Below are positions 58,916-64,000 of a DNA stretch of 64,000 nucleotides, piece by piece. Location: positions 62,001-126,000 of the forward strand of contig UQNN01000008.1 of NCBI GenBank assembly GCA_900542445.1, in the 5' to 3' direction. Every line of letters begins with the position of its first letter. Positions within the stretch are counted from its first letter, which is position 1. This DNA is from an uncultured Eubacteriales bacterium. Its GTDB lineage: Bacteria; Bacillota; Clostridia; Christensenellales; Aristaeellaceae. A program made the position numbers and the translations under genes. The notes beneath the pieces are model-generated. The model ran no database searches. It saw only the letters and a list, made by a program, of their open reading frames with translations, and was not told the origin of the DNA.

Positions 58916-60109
58916 ATGATTGCAGTTGGAATCGACATATCCAAAGCCAAAAGCACCGTTGCGGTGATTGATTCAGACGGTACAGTTCTGGCAAGTCCAT
59001 TCACAATGGCTCATACGCAGCCGGAGATGGAAGCTTTCGTGACCTATCTGAAGGGACTTGGAGAACCCACGACCATCCTCATGGAGTACACTGGCCACTA
59101 CCATTATCCGGTGCTCAAGAAGCTTCAAGACGAAGGGTTTCCCGTTTGCATTGTCAATCCATACCAGATGAAAAAATACGGGGATGTCGAGATTCATAAG
59201 GCGAAGACGGACAAGAAGGACGCGCTTCGGATAGCAGCCTATGCACTTGAAAAATCTTATAAACTCGTACCGTATAGCTCAATGGAGCAAAAGTATGAGG
59301 ACTTGAAATTTCTTTCCCGTCAGTACAGCCAGCGTATCACTTATGTCGCGAAACTGAAAGTTCAGCTCATAGCTCTGCTGGATCAGACGATGCCTGGGAT
59401 CACAAGAATACTGCCACTGAACAGCAGAAACCCTGAAAAATGCGCGTTGCTGCTCTTTATCAAACGATTCAAGTCCTTTGATGAGATTCAAAGAATTGGA
59501 AAGGCGCGCTTCCTGGCATCATATGACGTCTTGGCGAAAAAGGCTTCAGAACGCAGTGCATCCAGCAAGGGACTTAGTATCTACGAACTCGCTGTTGACA
59601 GCATTACCACCCGCGGCGAAGACCCTTACATTTGGCTCTCACAAAATCAATGCGTTGACCTGCTTTCCGCAACACAAAATGCTGCCGACGAAATCATTTC
59701 TCAGATGAGAAACATCGCCGAGACAATTCCGGAATACAAGGTACTCCGAGCAATGCACGGCGTTGGTGACCGCCTCGGACCGATTATCCTCGCCGAGATC
59801 GGTGATGTCCATCGCTTTCACAGCGGTAAGGCATTGAACTCCTATGCCGGCAACGATGCCCCTCCATATCAATCCGGACAATTCGAGAGCAGAAACCGCC
59901 ACATTTCAAAACGTGGCAGCTCTGCCCTCCGGAAGGCTTGTTACGAGGTAATGCAGGCCCTTAAACTGACAAAACCTCAAGACGACCCCGTGTACCTCTT
60001 TATGCTCAAAAAAGAGCAGGAAGGGAAGCCTTTCAATGTAGCCAAGATGGCTGGCGTGAACAAGTTCCTTCGAATCTACTACGCCAGAGCAATGGAGCTC
60101 TACAAGTAA
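58916..60109 (+). CDS. IS110-family transposase (bridge-RNA-guided recombinase)
   Basis: 397 residues. The N-terminal RuvC-like DEDD domain opens VGIDISKAKSTVAVID, with later MEYTGHYHYPVL and HKAKTDKKDALRIAAYA. The C-terminal transposase domain has ILAEIGDVHRFHSGKALNSYAGNDAPP, QFESRNRHISKRGSSALRKACYE with the conserved serine region, and a basic tail. The gene is intact and AAGGAGG precedes the ATG. Family members recombine DNA through a serine nucleophile under guidance of a structured non-coding RNA. Confidence 0.93.
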   Translation: MIAVGIDISKAKSTVAVIDSDGTVLASPFTMAHTQPEMEAFVTYLKGLGEPTTILMEYTGHYHYPVLKKLQDEGFPVCIVNPYQMKKYGDVEIHKAKTDKKDALRIAAYALEKSYKLVPYSSMEQKYEDLKFLSRQYSQRITYVAKLKVQLIALLDQTMPGITRILPLNSRNPEKCALLLFIKRFKSFDEIQRIGKARFLASYDVLAKKASERSASSKGLSIYELAVDSITTRGEDPYIWLSQNQCVDLLSATQNAADEIISQMRNIAETIPEYKVLRAMHGVGDRLGPIILAEIGDVHRFHSGKALNSYAGNDAPPYQSGQFESRNRHISKRGSSALRKACYEVMQALKLTKPQDDPVYLFMLKKEQEGKPFNVAKMAGVNKFLRIYYARAMELYK

Positions 60110-60246
60110 ACCACTTTAATTCTACATCATTTTTTCAAAGCCCGCAATCTGGTGGGTTCATTTAGTACGCCCTTTTTTCTGTGCAACTTCCAGAAAAAAG
60201 TTCTTGACAAACATTAGCAAGATTTATCGTTCATCTTCACCTCCGA

Positions 60247-60252
60247 ATTATA
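60247..60252 (-). promoter_or_regulatory. Displaced -10 box, probably of the DUF6199-like gene
   Basis: The reverse strand reads TATAAT followed by TCGGAGGTGAAG just right of the element. The -35 position holds only TTTTCG. With the insertion removed it would lie about 55 nt upstream of the small membrane gene; now 1.5 kb separates them. Confidence 0.4.
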
Positions 60253-60270
60253 CCATAAAGCGAGAAACGC

Positions 60271-60305
60271 GAAAAGCCCGAACAGTTTTCTGTCCGGACT
60301 TTTTC
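60271..60305 (-). terminator. Terminator of the AEC permease gene
   Basis: GTCCGGACAG pairs with CTGTTCGGGC around AAAA, followed on the reverse strand by TTTT. Confidence 0.75.
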
Positions 60306-60380
60306 GCTATGCTCAAATTGACTTGATCCTTTTCGGTTTTCGGCGCTCGGCCATACGATTTCGCAAGCCTTTGCCAAGGC

Positions 60381-61313
60381 TTATGCCAGACTGAACGCCG
60401 CGAGGAAGAAAAACAGCACGACGGCGAGCACCGTGCCCAGCGACAGCGTGGTGGAGACGTATTCCGCGTCGTCGCCCAAATCGGCGAACAGCGGAATGAT
60501 GAACGGCGCGGGCAGGGTATATTGCAGCATGAGCGCCAGCAGCAGCCCCTTGTCATACGGAATGATGGCAAACAGAATGCCCGAAACCGCCGCGCAGACG
60601 ACCGCCAGCACGCCGAGACGCAGACCCATCGTCGTGAGCACCGGACGCAGGAGCTTCTTGCTGACATGCAGCTGATAACCCATGACGATCAGAATCAGCG
60701 CGGAGGTCGGCGCGGTGATGAAGCTCAGCAGGGAAGTCACGATCTCCCCCGCCGCCGTACCGTCGATGGCCTTGTGTACGCCCAGCGCGCCGAGGATGAT
60801 GCCCAGCAGCATGCCGATGCAGGCTTTATTGGTCAGCATGTTTTTGACGATGAACTTGGGCGTCATCTTTTCGCCGCCCGCCGCCTTGAGCGCCGTCAAA
60901 AAGACGGTAAAGGCGAACATCGTCTGACCGATATCGACCATCGCGTACATCTTGGTCTGATCCGCGCCGCAGAGCAGCGCATAGAGCGCGTAACCCAGCA
61001 TGCCGCCCTCCGCGCCGGTCATCAGCAGCGGCATAAAGCGGTCATACGGCTTGACGAATCGGCGCAGCGCATAGCCTGCCGCCAGCGCCACGCCATAGCC
61101 AACGAACACCAGCACGAACACCAGCAGCATTCTTGTGCCGTAATCCGCGGTGAAGAACGCCTGAAACAGCACGACCGGCAGCAGAATATCGCCGATCACA
61201 TTTTTGAGGCCCGCGTGCTGTTCGTCGTTGAGAATGCCCTTTGTCGCGCAGACGCGGCCGAGGATAATCATCACAAGCACAGGCAGAACCTTTGCGAGAA
61301 TTTGCGTAATCAT
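60381..61313 (-). CDS. AEC-family transporter (auxin efflux carrier type)
   Basis: 310 residues from the ATG at 61311-61313, 6 nt after AAGGAG. About ten helices in the split-repeat AEC fold: VLPVLVMIILGRVCATKGILND, LKNVIGDILLPVVLFQAFF and PFIIPLFADLGDDAEYVSTTLSLGT. Bacterial members carry malate, malonate or related acids, or are uncharacterised. It is downstream of, and in the same orientation as, the lsr genes but separated by a repeat and a terminator. Confidence 0.88.
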   Translation of the reverse strand: MITQILAKVLPVLVMIILGRVCATKGILNDEQHAGLKNVIGDILLPVVLFQAFFTADYGTRMLLVFVLVFVGYGVALAAGYALRRFVKPYDRFMPLLMTGAEGGMLGYALYALLCGADQTKMYAMVDIGQTMFAFTVFLTALKAAGGEKMTPKFIVKNMLTNKACIGMLLGIILGALGVHKAIDGTAAGEIVTSLLSFITAPTSALILIVMGYQLHVSKKLLRPVLTTMGLRLGVLAVVCAAVSGILFAIIPYDKGLLLALMLQYTLPAPFIIPLFADLGDDAEYVSTTLSLGTVLAVVLFFFLAAFSLA

Positions 61314-61321
61314 ATGTGACT

Positions 61322-61528
61322 CCTTCGGAAACGTTGGGGCCTTGCCCCAAACCCCAGCAGGAACCTGAGGTTCCTGCACCTCCCACATTCATGAATTGCT
61401 GCGCAATTCATGAGATTTCAAGTTTTTCATGCGTTTTTCCTCATTTATCGCATCGCGATAAATGTTACGGGAAATCCAAGAACCTCAGGTTCTTGGCAGG
61501 GTTTGGGACAGCGTCCCAATCGTTCCCC
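61322..61528. repeat. Complete composite palindromic element, two central hairpins
   Basis: GGGGCCTTGCCCC, CAGGAACCTGAGGTTCCTG, CATGAATTGCTGCGCAATTC, ATTTATCGCATCGCGATAAA, CAAGAACCTCAGGTTCTTG and GGGACAGCGTCCC in order. The outer halves are in opposite orientation. Confidence 0.8.
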
Positions 61529-61540
61529 CTTAACGCGGCT

Positions 61541-61580
61541 AAAAAGAGGCTGCAAAGCTCAATTTGCCTTGCAGCCTCCT
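61541..61580 (-). terminator. Terminator of lsrF
   Basis: GAGGCTGCAA pairs with TTGCAGCCTC, followed on the reverse strand by TTTTTAG. Confidence 0.8.
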
Positions 61581-61590
61581 TGGGTTCAAA

Positions 61591-62475
61591 TTACTTGGTG
61601 TGGATCGCGTCGGTGTAGAACTCAAACGCTTCCTTGTCGGTCGCCTTGTGGTGAACGATCATGCGGATCGCCTTCGCCATCTCGACCGGATGGTTGCTCT
61701 GGAAGATGTTGCGGCCCATATCCAGACCACGCGCGCCACCCTGAATGGAGCGATACGCCAGCGTCAGCGCCTCATCCTCCGGCAGCTTCTTGCCGCCCGC
61801 AACAACGATCGGCACCGGGCACGCCGCGACGACTTCCTCGAAGTTATCGCAGTAATAGGTCTTGACGAGCTGCACGCCCATCTCGGCCACGATACGGGTC
61901 GCGAGCTTGAAGAAGCGGTCGGTGCGCTCCATATCCTTGCCGACAGCCACAACGCCCAGCGTCGGGATGCTGTAACGCATGCCCGCGTTGATGCAGCGGC
62001 TCAGGTTGTCGATGGAGGAAAGCTGGCCGTCCGCGCCGATGAAGGTCTGAACCGCCATGCAGTCCGCATTCATGCGGATCGCGTCCTCAACGTCCACAGC
62101 CAGGCACTCGTGGCTCAGGTCGTCGTTGATCATGGAGGAGCCGCTGGTCACGCGCAGGGCAATGCCCTTCTTATAGGTCGGGGAAACGCAGGTGCGGATC
62201 GCGCCGCGGGTGCCCATGAACACATCCACCTGCTCCTGGAGCTTCGGGATCACCAGATCCAGACGCTCAAGACCGGCGGTCGAGCCCATGAAGTAGCCGT
62301 GATCGAACGCAAACATCACCGTGTTGCCGCTGACCGGATCAAAGATATTGGAAAGGTGACGCTTCATGCCCCAGTCCGTGTTGTTCGCGCCCTTCACATG
62401 GAAGCTGCCCTGATTGCCAAACGGAACATCCGTATGATAATCCTTCGCGACTTTCAGTCCGTCCTTATCTGCCAT
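61591..62475 (-). CDS. lsrF: LsrF-like aldolase/thiolase
   Basis: 294 residues from the ATG at 62473-62475. A DeoC/FbaB-type class I aldolase barrel: NTVMFAFDHGYFMGSTAGLERLD, SVDVEDAIRMNADCMAVQTFIG-like region, AEMGVQLVKTYYCDNFEEVV with the Schiff-base lysine, and PIVVAGGKKLPEDEAL. LsrF removes an acetyl group from phospho-AI-2 breakdown product to CoA. The neighbours (an LsrB-like binding protein and an LsrD-like permease) support this assignment; a related sugar-phosphate aldolase is the alternative. Confidence 0.85.
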   Translation of the reverse strand: MADKDGLKVAKDYHTDVPFGNQGSFHVKGANNTDWGMKRHLSNIFDPVSGNTVMFAFDHGYFMGSTAGLERLDLVIPKLQEQVDVFMGTRGAIRTCVSPTYKKGIALRVTSGSSMINDDLSHECLAVDVEDAIRMNADCMAVQTFIGADGQLSSIDNLSRCINAGMRYSIPTLGVVAVGKDMERTDRFFKLATRIVAEMGVQLVKTYYCDNFEEVVAACPVPIVVAGGKKLPEDEALTLAYRSIQGGARGLDMGRNIFQSNHPVEMAKAIRMIVHHKATDKEAFEFYTDAIHTK

Positions 62476-62563
62476 TGGAATCAATCTTCCTTTCTGAAAA
62501 TGGTCCATTTGTAGATGTTTTCAAACAGAGGCGAATGCCGCGTCATGCCGCAGCTTCCACCAC

Positions 62564-62594
62564 AAAGGGAGGAGCCCCGAAGGGTTCCTCCTTG
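62564..62594 (-). terminator. Partial terminator between lsrB and lsrF
   Basis: AAGGAGGAACCC pairs with GGGCTCCTCCCTT on the reverse strand, with only a short T run, so read-through into lsrF is likely. Confidence 0.55.
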
Positions 62595-62613
62595 GATAAG
62601 CGATTGTTTTGGA

Positions 62614-63681
62614 TTAGAAGTTGTAATCCGCAACGTTCTCAGCCGTGAAGACAACGCGCTCCGGCAGCAGCACGACGCCGTTGTTCTCAGCAGCAGTCTC
62701 CTGACCGGCGACGAGCGCGTCGTTGGCCAGCACTTCGACGGTGCCGATGTTCGGGATGTCGATCTTGTCGCCAACCTTCACGGTGTTGCCCGCGGAGATG
62801 TAAGCGGCGAGGTAGCAGCCCATCGCGCCCTGGATGCCGCAATCCCACAGGCCCCAACGGGTGCAGATGCCGTTCTCCAGGTAAGAGGTCATGCCGGACG
62901 GGGTGCAGAAACCGGTGATGGTGATGTCCTTCGCGGTCAGGCCCTTGTTCTCAGCAGCCTTGCACTGTCCCGGCAGAGCGGTGGAGTCGTTGCAGATGAT
63001 GACGTCAACATCAGCATACGCGTCGAGGATGGACTCGCCAACGCTGACGGACTGAGCCGGATCCTGGTTGGAGTAGTACGGATCATGGACAGCAACCCAA
63101 GACGGATACTTTTCCTTGATGTACGCGTCGCCGGCGACGTACCAGGAGTTCTGGTCGGAAACGGACGGGTTGGAGAAGTGCCAGACGTACTTGACTTCGC
63201 CGTTCACGTCCACGCCGCGCTCCTTCAGGGACTCAACAGCCATGTCCACCAGCATCGGGCCGAGGACGTCGGCGGTACCCTGAGAAACCATCAGCGCACG
63301 GGCGTTCGGAGAGACGTCAGAGTCCCAGGTGCTGACATAGATGCCCGCGTCCTGAGCTTCCTGGAGCTTCTCGTCCAGGCCGGTGGCGTCAACGGAAGAA
63401 ATGCAGATGGCGTCCACACCCTTGTCGATCGCCTGCTGGATCAGCTCCAGCTGGGTGGTAACGTCCGCGGTCGGAGCGCCGATGTAGTCAACGGTCAGAC
63501 CCCAATCGGCAGCGTACTTCTGCGCGCCGTCGTTCGCGGCCTCGAAGAACGAGTTACCGGAAACCTTCGGGATGAAGGCGACGGTCATGCCGTCCACCGG
63601 GCTCTTGCCTTCGGCAAAAGCGGCGGAGCACAGCGTCAGAGCCATGCACAGCACGAGAAGCATAGACAGGATCTTTTTCAT
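62614..63681 (-). CDS. lsrB: LsrB-like substrate-binding protein
   Basis: 355 residues. Signal peptide MKKILSMLLVLCMALTLCSAAFA, then a periplasmic-binding-protein fold of the pentose/AI-2 cluster: MTVAFIPKVSGNSFFEAANDGAQKYAADWG, TWDSDVSPNARALMVSQGT, VWHFSNPSVSDQNSW, ITITGFCTPSGMTSYL. The WDSDVxPxAR pattern is that of LsrB-type AI-2 receptors, although ribose-type ligands cannot be excluded. Cleavage by signal peptidase I rather than lipidation is expected, since no clean lipobox is seen. AGGAGG precedes the ATG. Confidence 0.85.
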   Translation of the reverse strand: MKKILSMLLVLCMALTLCSAAFAEGKSPVDGMTVAFIPKVSGNSFFEAANDGAQKYAADWGLTVDYIGAPTADVTTQLELIQQAIDKGVDAICISSVDATGLDEKLQEAQDAGIYVSTWDSDVSPNARALMVSQGTADVLGPMLVDMAVESLKERGVDVNGEVKYVWHFSNPSVSDQNSWYVAGDAYIKEKYPSWVAVHDPYYSNQDPAQSVSVGESILDAYADVDVIICNDSTALPGQCKAAENKGLTAKDITITGFCTPSGMTSYLENGICTRWGLWDCGIQGAMGCYLAAYISAGNTVKVGDKIDIPNIGTVEVLANDALVAGQETAAENNGVVLLPERVVFTAENVADYNF

Positions 63682-63751
63682 GTTTGGGTTCCTCCTACGT
63701 TTTTTTATTTATCTCAAGAGGTGCTCGACAGCGCCCCCTGAAATGCGACGG

Positions 63752-64000
63752 TTATTCTTTCCTCCTGCGCTTGAACAGGTGAGAAAGCATGTGCTGACCG
63801 GCGATTTCGCGGCCCAGAACGACCACGACCAGAATCAGGCCGATCGGCAGATCGAGGTTCTGCGTGCTCACGCCGAAACAGAGCGGCAGACCGTAACGAA
63901 GAATGCAGATGATCAGCGACGCGAGCACCGTGCCGATGATGCTGCCCTTGCCGCCCGTGTTCAGCGTGCCGCCGAGCACGACAGCTGTGATGATGGCCAG
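63752..64000 (-). CDS. LsrD/RbsC-type ABC permease (5' part beyond window)
   Basis: The last 83 or so residues of a permease, still open at position 64000. VVLGGTLNTGGKGSIIGTVLASLIICILRYGL is the conserved C-terminal loop of the ribose/AI-2 permeases (usually GGxSxxGGxGxxxGxxxGA). The gene precedes lsrB on the same strand, so an lsrA-C-D-B-F-like operon probably continues to the right. Confidence 0.85.
   Translation of the reverse strand: MAIITAVVLGGTLNTGGKGSIIGTVLASLIICILRYGLPLCFGVSTQNLDLPIGLILVVVVLGREIAGQHMLSHLFKRRRKE

Larger units (their letters stand above)
58675..60223 (+). mobile_element. IS110-family insertion sequence
   Basis: An element of about 1.55 kb with a left non-coding end of 240 bp, one transposase gene and a right non-coding end of 110 bp. 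No terminal inverted repeats or target duplication are expected for this family. I place the boundaries at AT dinucleotide cores: left TTCCG-AT-TAGT (58670-58680) and right AGCAAG-AT-TTATCG (60216-60229). The choice rests on matches to the guide loops of the bridge RNA. It is AT-richer than the host and interrupts a regulatory region. Confidence 0.7.

Noticed and set aside
58766..60147. GCCCGCAA shared by the bridge-RNA first loop and the region after the transposase stop
   Set aside because: The orientation is wrong for a right-target guide and it would place the boundary before the TTGACA; the AGCAAG/ATTAGT matches explain the ends better.
1245..61528. CRISPR array
   Set aside because: The repeated palindromes are scattered singly between genes with no regular spacers and no cas genes.

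Overview
The window looks like chromosome from a GC-rich, anaerobic, spore-lineage Bacillota (Clostridia), probably a gut bacterium. The evidence is a SpoIID-like protein, YaaB/RemB next to gyrBA, a DUF1540 protein, class III ribonucleotide reductase, an [FeFe] hydrogenase, ferredoxin-type oxidoreductases, strong Shine-Dalgarno sites with several TTG starts, and intergenic repeats of a kind common in Clostridia. I cannot name genus or species. GC content was judged by eye, not computed.

Layout. 1-6.5 kb (minus): trmFO (cut by the window edge), topA, dprA and comM, a classic Firmicutes DNA-processing and translation cluster. 6.5-14.5 kb: an aldo/keto reductase, an aminotransferase, an ArsR-like regulator, a secreted SH3 protein, an MBL-fold protein with an altered metal site, threonine synthase and a small P-loop protein. 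14.8-20.3 kb: cell-surface genes (a membrane-anchored protein with a long Pro-Thr stalk, a SpoIID-like lipoprotein, a four-SH3 secreted protein) and an ATPase. 20.6-25.4 kb: methionine aminopeptidase, an FMN riboswitch controlling a RibU riboflavin transporter, a flavin-binding oxidoreductase, a secreted PIG-L deacetylase and an acetyltransferase. 25.6-31.9 kb: a polytopic membrane protein coupled to an [FeFe] hydrogenase, a ferredoxin-type aldo/keto reductase divergent from a TetR regulator, a secreted FMN-binding-like protein and a DUF1540 protein. 32-37 kb: ychF, an orphan excisionase, a decayed uronate isomerase, tRNA-Thr and tRNA-Pro, a rhomboid-like protein without the catalytic motif, a flavodoxin-family remnant, a TIGR04086-type protein and yajC. 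37-48 kb: tgt, tcdA, asnS, an EamA transporter, gyrA, gyrB and yaaB. 48-53 kb: a Tat-exported flavoprotein, nrdG and nrdD, and a hypothetical. 53-58 kb: a probable structured RNA, a TRAP transporter operon and a MATE exporter. 58.7-60.2 kb: an IS110-family insertion sequence. 60-64 kb: an AEC permease and an Lsr (AI-2-like) module running off the right edge.

Two things deserve most attention. First, the IS110 element carries a readable bridge RNA: a 5' stem-loop and two guide loops. Their sequences match the left flank, the right flank and both ends of the element, fixing its boundaries, and the predicted circular form would build a promoter with a 17-nt spacer. Second, at least 17 intergenic loci carry mosaic strings of short palindromes. 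Some are complete long inverted repeats of about 160 bp, others are half-elements. Some host further hairpin modules whose arms change in a compensatory way between copies, which implies selection on, or copying of, structure rather than sequence.
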